From: Luffa acutangula
Taxonomy: Eukaryota; Streptophyta; Magnoliopsida; Cucurbitales; Cucurbitaceae
Direction of reading: 5' to 3'
Assembly: GCA_036850905.1 (NCBI GenBank)
Contig: CM072093.1
Coordinates: 1,922,001 to 1,986,000, forward strand
Length of the DNA stretch: 64,000 nucleotides
Of the stretch, positions 38,583-48,625 are shown one piece after another; positions within the stretch are counted from its first letter, which is position 1; the number at the start of each line of letters is the position of its first letter. The notes beneath the pieces are model-generated. The model was not told the origin of the DNA. It ran no database searches and saw only the letters and a list, made by a program, of their open reading frames with translations. The translations under genes and the position numbers were made by a program.

Positions 38583-41500
38583 TCATGTGGTGATCATGTT
38601 GAACTGAAACCGAGATAACTGCTGTGGGATCGTTGATATAACAGGTCCATATCTCTGCGGTCGAGTGCGAAAACAGAAAACTAATTCTTAGCAGCTTATA
38701 AACAGCATGGTATCTTAAGACTAATGGGATATACATGTACTATCAGTATCATCATCAAGAAAATCAACCTACAATTTATCTCTACCTTAATATCCACCAC
38801 ATCACATACTAATTGATCCCACCACATGCTAATTGTTATTTTCTTGACATCCGTGAGTGTCTAGACCAGCTTGCATGCACATCGACTATTCCCATGTACT
38901 AATTGCTCATGATTAAACATGTCTTCGACATTGTCCAACATGCTAAAAATTACTTGAGCACATGCATGAAATTCCTTTAAACTATTTTTTTTCTTCCCCT
39001 CCAGTGGGTCTGTAAAGAAAAATGCAACTTACTTGAACATTGTCATAGAGCTCAAACAAAGGAACTGCAAGCAGCTTCAAATTTTTAGGAACCGCGAAGT
39101 ACTCTCTTTCAGACAAATGAACAATGAAAAGCTTTTTGCATTCCTGGATCATCCAAAACCCTGATTAGGATTTTCTCTTTTTCCTCGTGGAAATAAAAAA
39201 GTCTTTCAAGATAAGTATTAAAGGGAAAATACAGCTTCCTAAAAATGATTTCTGCTCTCTTTATAATGCTAATCAAAGTAAGAAAGAAATGGTGGACCAG
39301 GACGTTCCCCCAACACAAAAAAGGGTGGACAAAGAGGCGCTATCCGATCAGCTTGAATAATTAATAATGGGACTTGTGTAATGTCTACAATTCTCACACA
39401 ATGAAGCCCGAAAAAGGCAATAAAGCAAATTCCAATTAGAATAATTTCCGTAAAAGACATCTATATAATCGATACCCTATATTCTTCCCTCTCAAAGTTG
39501 AAAAAAATTATCATCAAGAACGAGGGCAGGGTGAGAGAGAGATCACATACCTTGGGTTTCGTAATATGAGGAGGACAATAAGGATACATAACAGTTTCAA
39601 AGTTTGGTCTCCACCATATAGCCACACATTCACCAATCTGCAGGAAATTTACAATGAAGAATTTAACTCCTCATAGAAACACATATATACCTTCAGTAAA
39701 TAGATTTGCACACAAAAATATAAGAAATGAAACCTGCCAATCAGGCTGGAGGGCAGGTGAATTTGCACCCAGTTTGCTTGTCAGTTTCCTCTTTAAACCT
39801 TCAATCTCTGCGGATGATAAGATAAACATGAGAGAGAGAGAGAGATTTTACTCAATGGGATGTGGGGGGCTTCAATGGTATACAAAATCTTACCATTTTC
39901 TCCTGGCTTCAACCGGCCCCCGGGGAGCTTGCAAAAGGTATTTCCAATTTGCAGAAGTAGAATATGGGGATGCTTATGTTCTTGCACCTGTGGAAGTGAA
40001 AAGAAAAAGTGACGCCACAGTAAAGTACACGACTCTCTTGAATATCAGTCAGTAAATTGCACCAACTAAAGAGAGAGCTGAATGAATTTAAGAAACATCC
40101 AGTGCCCAACTCAAAAAGGCAGAAAACTAGAATTCTCCGGCCTAATTCTATCAAAGTTGTTGTTTGGAAATTATAGGCCGAGAGAAGTTATAAAATCTTC
40201 AGAAACAAGTTTTTTTTTTTTTTTTTTTTATATAAGAAACCTCAAAAGGGAAATATATTATCAACAAAAGGCCAAAACAACCTAAGGGCCAGGGGTAGAG
40301 AAAGCCCCCTCCCAAAACTAAAGGGTGCAAAGAGGTGTGGGATCCTACATTCCAATCAGCTTCCTGTTGGTGTACCCTAAAAACATTGTTTTTTTGTAAT
40401 TATAGTGTGCCTTGTATAATTGAGGTCCTATTCTGTAAACCCCTTTAGCTTTGGGGTTTGATTGCTCATCCTCCTGTTTTTGGACTCCCTTTGGTTCATC
40501 AACATGCCTTTTTTTTTCTTATCAAACTTTGAAACGTTAGGCTGCCCTGTATTTTTGACATCCAACAGATTTCTCTAACAATCAAGCTTCTAGAAACCCT
40601 TGAATTTCAACCAATATTGGTTATTGATCTTTTTTCCCCAAATTTTTGGAAGATAAAGTCTAGGGAAGAGGGAAGCAAATGACCATTCTCCTTTTTGTGG
40701 CTAAAGATCTTCCAAGATTTAATTGGATTCCTTCCCATTTTCAGCACACAATAATTATTGATTTCCTAAATGAGCTTGGAGATGAAGGACTTCCAGCAGT
40801 ATTATTACCTCTCCTGGTTGTATCTTACCTCCCTGATTGAGCCCATATTTTCTAGCTCACAAGTAGTTGAAGTCCAAGTCATTCTCCATCCCTGTAAAGG
40901 GTCTGATGCCTGACTGAGATAGCCGCAAATGATCCACATTAATGCTGACTTTAACCGCTACAACACCTTACTCAGATTCTTCAACGTCAGCCACATATTC
41001 ATAAGTAGGCACAAAAAGTAGAAGTATCATCAACATATAACGATCGATTAATCTTGATGGATTTTCTAACTATGTTAACTCCTAGAAAAACCTGGCTGTA
41101 ACTGTGTCCAGCATTCTACTTAGCACAGCTCTGATAAACACAAACAAAAATTAGATAATGGATCTCCTCGAATAAACCTTGGAGGCTGAATCTTTTCCCT
41201 AGGCCAGCTATTTACAGAAATAGAAAATGCAGCGTTAGATATGTAGCTCTAGATCCAATCTATCTGTTTTGCCCAAAACTTCTCTTATGAAGTTCTGACG
41301 TAAGAAAATCCCAGTTGACATATTGTATGCCTTCTTGAGATCCACCTTAAGAACCAAGCCTTCCTTTTCTTTTTTCCATTTGTCCACCACTACAATGGCT
41401 ACTAAAACAGCATCCAATCTTTGTCTCTTCCTGTTCACCTCTCACTGGTTCTGACTGATAGCCCTTGGCAGCGTTTGCTTTGGTCTATCAAGTTTCAACT

Positions 41501-43710
41501 TATGCTCAAGCTAAAAGCTTATAAATGATGACGGTTAAGCAAATGAATCAAACCCTAACCTCTGTCAGCTTGGTCATCTTAGAGTCTGAAGATAATACAA
41601 GTATAATTTTCATTGAGATAGGCATTAAGAATACCATTATTGAAAAATGAAATGGAGTATCTTCAGAACATTCTCTACAATTATGTTCCAAGACTTCTTT
41701 GAAAAAACACCAATGCATCCATTACAACCTGATTCTTTACCTTTTCCATACTTCTCATCATCAGTAAAACCTCATTTCCTTTAAAAGGCTGCTTTAATCA
41801 ATCATTATTGTTAGACCAATGGGACCTTAATCGAGAACTTCAAGGAGAAAGCCGATTCCTTCAACTCTAGAATAAAGAGCAGAGATCCTCTTCAGTTCTC
41901 GAGCTCGCCAACTTAACAAAGGATGTACCCAGCTATTGTCACCATCTTACTAGTAGAATGGCATTTAGATGATATCTAGGTTGGGAAGCACAACGCGATG
42001 AACTGAAATCCTCCTTGCTCTCCCAAGTACATGCAGTTGGATTTTAATTTCAGCCGCAGATGATGTAAATAAATTGTTGTTGCATGGTAGCAAATTCTAA
42101 AGCATCAACTTCCGTGAACTTGTTTTTACATTTTGGGTCACATGCTGTTTTTTAAATGCAACTTGCGCTTGGCTTAAATCCTAAAAGATTTTGGATATTC
42201 TGGAGAGGTACTAAAATATCTACTTCAGCTTTGCAGCCAAAAACAGATTAATTTATATATTTGACATTATATGTAATCAGTACAATTAAAACTAGAAGCA
42301 ATAAGGAAACAATGTATCCATCGAGTATCAAAATGTACATGGGCTCCAAAGGATTACAGCAAAATTTTCAAGTTGGAAGCAATCATAGATGGGTATAATC
42401 TAAAAGATGATAATGATGGATGTTCAAATTTAGTCTTCCTCGTCTTTCAACACGTATCATTCAGGTAAAGAACAAATCGGTGTAGTTGAGAATCAAGGAC
42501 TCAACAACACAATTTTCCCTTTTAATCGCATACATCTATGTCTTTGGCAATGGAATGGACATATCTTCAACAATACATCATCTTCGTTTAATACCTTCTT
42601 GGATTTGGTCTTTTTAATGCTATACATTGGTGTAAACACATACATCCTTTTAAAGCTTTCAGTCTTTCTACGCTAGTTTTTATTTGGAGGGCTTTTATGT
42701 AATCCATCTATGTCAGGTTGGTAGTTCCTTTTCTCCCTTCTGATTGCATTCATCAATGAAATATTCTATTTCTCTCTTAAAGAAACGTCTAAATCAATAT
42801 AATATATGAAGGATGTAGATAAGTAAGACAACATATGTTTTTGTGCCTTTTAAATATTATAATTATAATTTGTTATAAAACATTTGCAGTGATTCACAAT
42901 TCAATGGATTTCAAAATCAAATGAAAATATGAACCATGACATCCAACAAGCACACCTATATCTTAATGATCTATTTAAACGTGATTTTTTTAAATAATAA
43001 TAATAATACTAAGCAAAGCCATGAGTACATTAAGATGAAATATGATGAAGATACGCACTAACCAGCAGAATTGCTTCAACACTCGTCCTCATGCCTTCCT
43101 TCATATAGCTGTGAACCAAACACCAGTACAAGTTACTCATTCCACTCGATGCCCCTCCAAAGATAGTAAATGGAAGATAGAATTTTCAGGCCAGGACGAA
43201 ACAATGAAAACAAATAACAATAAGAAAGCATTATGTTTATCAACAGTACAATTTCATCCAGAACTCTATTTCTAAGTATTAAAAAAGGAGCCCTCCAAAC
43301 CAAGCTTGCTGCATTTTCTGAAATTAGAAACACATTATATACTCGGCTCCATTACGTCTTGTAATTCCACAAAACCAGAAAGATCAAATCTTGCGACAAA
43401 GGGCCGAGGAAAATCATAAAACATACAACTTTTTCCACGATTCCACGTAGAGCTATACACATCAAATGTAAAATGACGAGGAATCCACCATAAGAAACGG
43501 CCAGAGTTCCTAACTTTCAAGAACAATACAACCCTAAGACGTTGAGAAATAATAAATTTAGGGTTTAAGGAATTGAGTAAATTTGCAGTACTTGACTTTC
43601 ATGCGAGCAAGACGATCAGCGACGGAGGTGTCCTTCTCGAGCTTCGGCTCTTTGGTGCCGAAGGTGTAGCTGGAAAGTGGATAAGTGTTCACCACCGGCG
43701 ACGTCACCAT
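38583..43710 (-). CDS. CFIS2: Pre-mRNA cleavage factor I 25-kDa subunit (Nudix fold)
   Basis: CFIm25/NUDT21 homologue. It binds UGUA elements upstream of poly(A) sites and governs alternative polyadenylation in the nucleus. Seven minus-strand exons: 43710-43592, 43108-43063, 39987-39894, 39807-39734, 39637-39551, 39143-39033 and 38654-38583; 200 residues, the usual plant length. It reads MVTSPVVNTYPLSSYTFGTK, KDTSVADRLARM, GMRTSVEAILLVQEHKHPHI, the Nudix-loop region KLPGGRLKPGENEIEGLKRK, WWRPNFETVMYPYCPPHITK, PLFELYDNVQRYGPVIS and QQLSRFQFNM. As in the human protein, the Nudix box lacks the full set of catalytic glutamates, so it should bind RNA rather than hydrolyse nucleotides (known for the family). 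Intron 2 is about 3.0 kb and contains LINE remains. The symbol follows Arabidopsis naming; paralogues were not separated. Confidence 0.95.
38842..38900 (+). repeat. Fragment of an Au-SINE-like repeat
   Basis: It reads ttgacatccgtgagtgtcta, then gaccagcttgcatgcacatc, then gactattcccatg. It matches the start of the longer element at 46639-46805. It lies in the last intron of the CFIm25 gene. Confidence 0.5.
40209..41440 (-). mobile_element. Degenerate LINE (L1-type) fragment with reverse-transcriptase remains
   Basis: A T-run at 40211-40229 looks like the poly(A) tail of a minus-strand LINE. On the minus strand, 41438-41235 encodes QRLDAVLVAIVVVDKWKKEK, then EGLVLKVDLKKAYN, which fits the start of an L1-type RT domain (DAVLIANE.., EG.VFK.DFEKAYD). 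Near 41205-41135 an (R)GDPLSNF-like segment and near 41045-41015 a YVDDTSTFC segment match later RT motifs (GDPLSP, YADD). Frameshifts and stops break it. It lies wholly within intron 2 of the CFIm25 gene. The outer 5' boundary is not resolved; it may extend to about 42 kb. Confidence 0.7.
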
Positions 43711-44436
43711 GGCTGTGTTCACTCTGCAGCTGCCGAGCAGGGCCGGGAAGAAGCGGAAAAACCTTGGTGATGACCTGCGATCAGTCCTTGCGAGCTCAGC
43801 GAGTTAATTGGTTTAAATGTCTTTTGACGAATGAGATTTGGTTGAATGTCCCTCAAAAGAATTTGTCAAAATAACTCTGATTTTGTAAAATCGCCCTGGT
43901 CTAATGTTTGATAATTAGCCCTTTTTATTTAGGGTTTTTTTTAGTTCAACGAGGTTGGAGGATTTGAACCTCTTGATTTAGGACGTGTACTTTTATGTCA
44001 GTTAGTGATGTTTAGTTTGATTGGTCTCGTTGACGTGATTTAATTGTAAATATTCTTTCTCGGTTTAAATTTGATATTGGGTTCTTAAACTTTTGAGATA
44101 TTTCATTTTGGTATATGTATTGTCAAATATACTAAAGTAGACAATACTTACTATAAATGCATCATCACTGATATAACGATAAAAGAACAGTAACTACTGC
44201 ATACCTTTGACTTTTTCACGATTACATGTCTACGAGGCTTGACTTTTAAAAAGTATTTGGCTCATTGATTACCATTGAGTAACTTGTGATGTTAAAATTT
44301 TGTTAGTTCAACAAAATATGAAAAAGATTCAAAATTTCAACAAATCAAAATTATAATATTTAAAGTAGTTAAGTTATCGCCACAAAAATCAATGGTTCCG
44401 TCTTTCACCAAGTGGAAAAAAAAAGTTAATCAATTC
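43711..44436. other. Intergenic region upstream of the CFIm25 gene
   Basis: It contains the 5' leader of the CFIm25 gene, then AT-rich DNA. A SINE-like remnant on the minus strand near 43939-44017 has a B-box-like aagaggttcaaatcctcc. No gene was seen. Confidence 0.5.
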
Positions 44437-44810
44437 ATGTTTGGAGTGCTTTTGAAATGGTTAAAATCACAAAATCACATTTGTCATATTCAAAATTACC
44501 TTGAAACATGTCTTTAATTATTTAAAATCAATTTGATATATGAAAATCACGTTTAAAGAGGTAAAATCAAACATAAAATTAATTTTGAAGTTTTAAAGAC
44601 ATGTTTCAAGATGATTTAGAATAGGATAATTGTAATGGGTGGCAAAATAAGTGTAAATAATGACAAATTTAGCAAATTTTTTAAATATTTACAAATATGA
44701 CAAAATTTTTGAATTAATTTTTCTATATCCCTATTTTGCCCTTAATTGCGCGCGCACGTCTGGTGGATTTCTCTCATCTCTTTTTGTTTTGGTAGGTTTC
44801 TATCTGATAG

Positions 44811-45293
44811 AAAATTTTTCTATCACTGATAGAAATAGATTCTACCAGTGATAGAAAAACTTTCTATCAGTTATCACAATAGAAGTCACTGATAGAATCT
44901 ATCAGTGATAGAGAAAGTTTTATATCAATACTGATAGAAAGTTAATTCTATCGATTTTCTATCACTGATAGAAAACTTCTATCATTTGATATAATTAATT
45001 TTCTATCAGTGATAGAAAACTGCTCGCACAGTGGATTTATCTCCTCTCTTTTTGTTTTGGTAGGTTTCTATCGGATAGAAAATTTGTCTATCACTGATAG
45101 ATTCTATCAGTGATAAGAAAACTTTATATCTGATATAAAATTTTTCAACTTTCTATCTGATAGAAAGTTTTTTATCAATGATAGAATCTATCAGTGATAG
45201 AAAAACTCTATCACCGATAGACTATATCATTGATAGAAAAACTTTCAGAATTAACTTTCTATCAGTGATAGAAGTTTTCTATCACTGATAGAA
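44811..45293. repeat. Array of CTATCA(C/G)TGATAG palindromes
   Basis: Eight exact copies of a 13-bp palindrome (ctatcactgatag or ctatcagtgatag) were counted, at about 44820, 44899, 44959, 45003, 45088, 45188, 45259 and 45279. Many one- or two-base variants lie between them (tatctgatag, tatcggatag, tatcattgatag). Part of the block is itself duplicated: 44763-44815 and 45031-45082 share gtggattt, ctctttttgttttggtaggt and ttctat.gatagaaaa. Confidence 0.85.
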
Positions 45294-45581
45294 AAAACAA
45301 AAGCAAGTTAGCAAAGTAAATAATTAAAGATAAAAGAGTTTAAAAAAAATTTTAAAAAGGAAAAAAGAAAAGAAACTTTGAAAAGATGTTTTTCTTCCTC
45401 GGCTCTTTTTTTCACACTTTCCCTCTACCGTCCCTTTCTCTCTCATCCTCACAATCTCTCTCTATCCCTCTATTTCTCTCTCTCGCTCATCTTCGCGTCG
45501 ATCACTGCCCGCCTCCCTCACTCTCTCGCTGTCGCTGCCGTAACTCGAAGATGGTTGCGCCACCGCCCTATTTACCACTTG

Positions 45582-45730
45582 AAGAAGAAGAAGAAGAAGA
45601 AGAAGAAGAAGAAGAAGAAGAAGAAGAAGAAGAAGAAGAAGAAGAAGAAGAAGAAGAAGAAGAAGAAGAAGAAGAAGAAGAAGAAGAAGAAGAAGAAGAA
45701 GAAGAAGAAGAAGAAGAAGAAGAAGAAGAA
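45582..45730 (+). repeat. (GAA)n microsatellite, about 50 units
   Basis: It is an uninterrupted GAA/AGA run of about 149 bp. Read on the + strand in one frame it would give about 50 glutamates after MVAPPPYLPLEE, but there is no independent evidence that this is translated. Confidence 0.9.
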
Positions 45731-46638
45731 ACCACCATGGACGACATAGGGTTTAGGCGTTTGATTTGGTCGGATTTGCAGCATAGCCTTCAACACGATT
45801 TTTTCGAGCGGCGAAATCCGACAGTTTAGGAAGGAAGGGTATTTTAGTAAATGCGCATTTCATATCTTCAATTTTGCTACTTTTGCAAATTCTTTTGTGG
45901 GCTGCCGTATTTGCAATTAGTTTGGCCCAGTTTGCCATCCTTGCAACCGACTCTTTAGAATATGACAAAAAATGACTTTAGTTATTTCAAAATCACTCAC
46001 AAACATTTGCTTTGGTACAACTTGAAATCTCGAATGAAGGGCAATTTTGGAAACAAGTAGGCTCTTTTGACAAAAATCAGTCTTCAGTCTGTTTTGACAA
46101 ATCTGATTTTCGAAAGTGACATTTAGCCAAAATTATCATCGTCCATTTTACTGAAGTAGGACTGTGCGATCAAATTCTCATTCGAGGCAAATCATTCTTC
46201 CCGAAGGCAGGCTTTGAGTGGTAAGTTCTTGTTCTATAGTCTATCCAGGGCGTTTTCTTTATTATTTTTCAATTGATGTTCACTATGTTTTTATGGTAGC
46301 TACCATGTTTCATCTTGTTGCTGCACTTCTTGATTTTTATGCGTGCATGTATTTGGATATATCATCTTGATTCTTAAATCATCCAGCGTTAGCTTACTTA
46401 GCTTCATAATCTTAATTTCGGTTTGAACATTGATCATGGTGCTGCCTACTGGTTAAGTAGCTGGAAGAAACTTGCACTGTGAGTAAGCGGTCGGCAACTT
46501 AAATATTATGCTGAAGGCCTTTTCATATGGTTTAGTTGATTTGTCAGTGTAATGAGCTGGAAAATTTCAAGCTTCAATCACTTTTGTATTCCCTTGTTGC
46601 CCATGTGGCTTATTTTTTATTTTTTATTTTTTTTTTGA

Positions 46639-46805
46639 TATCCGTGAATGTCCGGACCAGCTAGCTTACGCACACCTCGACTAATCTCACGGGACAACCG
46701 CCTGACCCTACTACATTTGATTGCCAAGGAAACTCGTAGGATATTAAATCCTAGGTAGGTGGCCACCATGAATTGAACCCATGCCCTCTAAGCCCTTTAT
46801 TTTTT
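46639..46805 (-). repeat. Au-SINE-like element
   Basis: The + strand reads atccgtgaatgtccggacca, then cacacctcgactaatctcac, then gggacaaccgcctgaccc, and ends near gaattgaacccatgccctc. On the minus strand this gives a B-box-like gggttcaattc near the start. The cctcgactaat..cacggga block recalls the widespread plant Au SINE family. Assignment is from memory. Confidence 0.55.
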
Positions 46806-47040
46806 CTATGGTCCTTTTTGACCATTAGGGCCAACCCATGATGGTTCGTGTGGCTTATTACCTTTTAGTTATTTGTGTAAGGGTAATCTTGTAAACTCTT
46901 GTTGAGAGAGTGGGTTGTAACAATGAGAGTTACACTACAATTGCTAGAAGGAGTTTGGATGTGTAGTGGGGATAGTTAGAGAGAATCATAGGGTGGATTT
47001 GAGAGAGACTTTGGGAATTGAAATAGAGGGAAAGCGGAAA

Positions 47041-47220
47041 AATTATTAGGTGTTCCCGATGCAATGAGGCGGGTAGATTTGTACCGTTGGATTTTAGGGA
47101 GAAATTGTAAAAGTACTTCGATTTTGTATTGAACAGTTATTAGGGGCAGACAAATTTGAAGATATACATCCGACAGTTTTAAAGAGGGAGTCTCATTGCA
47201 CCGGAAACACCTAATAATTT
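47041..47220. repeat. 180-bp MITE
   Basis: The left end is aattattaggtgttcccgat, then gcaatgag. The right end on the other strand is aaattattaggtgtttccgg, then tgcaatgag. The inverted repeats are about 28 bp with few mismatches, and there is no coding capacity. Confidence 0.75.
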
Positions 47221-48625
47221 GTCAGGAAAACGAGGGTGAGTGAGTGAGTGAGGAGAAAAAGAGGATTTCAAAAGCTTTTGTACAGGAGGAAGAGGAATGA
47301 AATTTATCATTGGAGACATGTGAAGGAATGAAATATGGAATGCTTCTCATGGTGGATGTAGGCTATATTGCCGAACCACTCTAATTCTCGTGTTATTCTT
47401 CGTCCTCTTTGCTTCTGTTGCTGTTTTCTGAGTTTTTCCTCTTCTCATCTCTTAATTAGTTGTGAAAATAAAATTACATTGTATTTGTTGTTAGCTGGAT
47501 ACTTGTTTCATATCAGTTAGGTTGGTTGTAATTTTTGAGGTTAAGTCATTTGATAGGGTAGCCGCGGTTTTTTATTGATTTGATGCTGGTTTATTGTCTT
47601 GTGTGGTGCATTTTATTGGTTTTCGTTTACTGGGCTTTTAGAGCCTTTGCTCTTTGGAGTCTCTTCCTCTTTCTTTTTCTGTGTGTTCCTTTTGTGTTTA
47701 ATCGGATACTTCTTTTATATGCATGCAAATCCTCGTGTCATATCTTGGGGTAAGGTCATCCTAATAATTGGCAGTATCAACTAAGAACAGGGGTGTTTGT
47801 TCTTATTAGTAGCGTGAGGAGCCACTTGGTGGCCATTGCCAAATGGGAATATGGTTGTAGAAAACTCTATTCTTTAAATTGGGATTGGTAGCACAATTGA
47901 ATCCTTGGAAGATGATTGGTTTAATCAGTTGAGCTGTGCATGGATTGACATTTAAGAATAAATCTTCATAAAGAAAAAATGGACAAGCCATCTTATCGTT
48001 GTTTATGCTAGGAAAACTGTTATTCAAGTCAGGAGAATGGCAACATGGTGTGGCTGCTTAAAATGCAATAGTTTTTTTAAAAGAAATGAAATTAAAATTG
48101 AAATGAAATAAAAATGATGAGTTTTTATATAATCTGTTAAGTGTTAACAAATTTAAACTATGCAAGTGGCTGTTTAGGGGTTGAATACTTGCGAGTGTGT
48201 ACAAGAAATGAACCGGGGGTGGCCCTCGTCCAAATTGGTGCTGTATGTGCAAAAGCCACATGGAGGACGTGAATCACTTTTCTTGCTGCACCCTCTGGCC
48301 AGATAGTTTTGAACTCGAATTATAGATGGAAGTTGGTGTTTTCTTCCTTAAGATATTTGTGGACCAGTACTCTCTTAGCCTTTTTTGGGAAATTTAGCGG
48401 AGAATCTGGAGAATCTTCCTTGTATATTGGGATGTTTAATTCTTAAGGCTTCAAGTTGAAATGTCTCTATAAAGATTTATTAGCTGCTTCTTCTTTAATT
48501 TTGTCCTATTAAAGAATGTTTTTGGAATCTCCTTTGACCTTTTCAGATTACTTATATCACTTGTCTCGTAATTTTTCACCTGGAATGAAATTAATAATCA
48601 CTTGCTCTTGTGTTACCAGGTGCTA

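Larger units (their letters stand above)
44624..45953. mobile_element. Mutator-like element with 9-bp target duplication
   Basis: It is flanked by a perfect 9-bp repeat tttagaata (44615-44623 and 45954-45962). The ends are related inverted sequences (attgtaatgggtggcaaaat versus gttgcaaggatggcaaactg). A 9-bp duplication is the hallmark of Mutator-like elements. The interior has a palindrome array (44811-45293), a CT-rich leader-like stretch with GC-rich parts (45390-45560), a GAA run and a GC-richer tail (45735-45830). That interior looks like captured gene material, but no transposase or donor gene was recognised. Confidence 0.75.
44437..46006. mobile_element. Outer MITE split by a later insertion
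   Basis: The left end atgtttggagtgcttttgaa, followed by atggttaaaatcac, is inverted relative to the right end (other strand atgtttgtgagtgattttga, then aataactaaagtca). The two parts (44437-44623 and 45963-46006) are separated by the element at 44624-45953. Confidence 0.55.
46007..48625. other. Leader region of the AtuA-family gene with repeats
   Basis: A 5' UTR exon of the AtuA-family gene may end at 46230, where gagtg/gtaagttc is a good donor, with a leader intron up to the acceptor at about 48619 (ttaccag). The presumed intron holds an Au-SINE-like element (46639-46805) and a MITE (47041-47220). No other gene was seen. The leader structure is inferred. Confidence 0.4.

Noticed and set aside
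44811..45293. Regularly spaced repeats that might suggest a CRISPR array
   Set aside because: The repeats are 13-bp palindromes with irregular spacing and similar spacers, in a plant transposon and without cas genes.
45386..45829. + strand frame with about 50 glutamates
   Set aside because: It is open only because a GAA microsatellite cannot contain a stop. It lies in a transposable element and no domain is seen.
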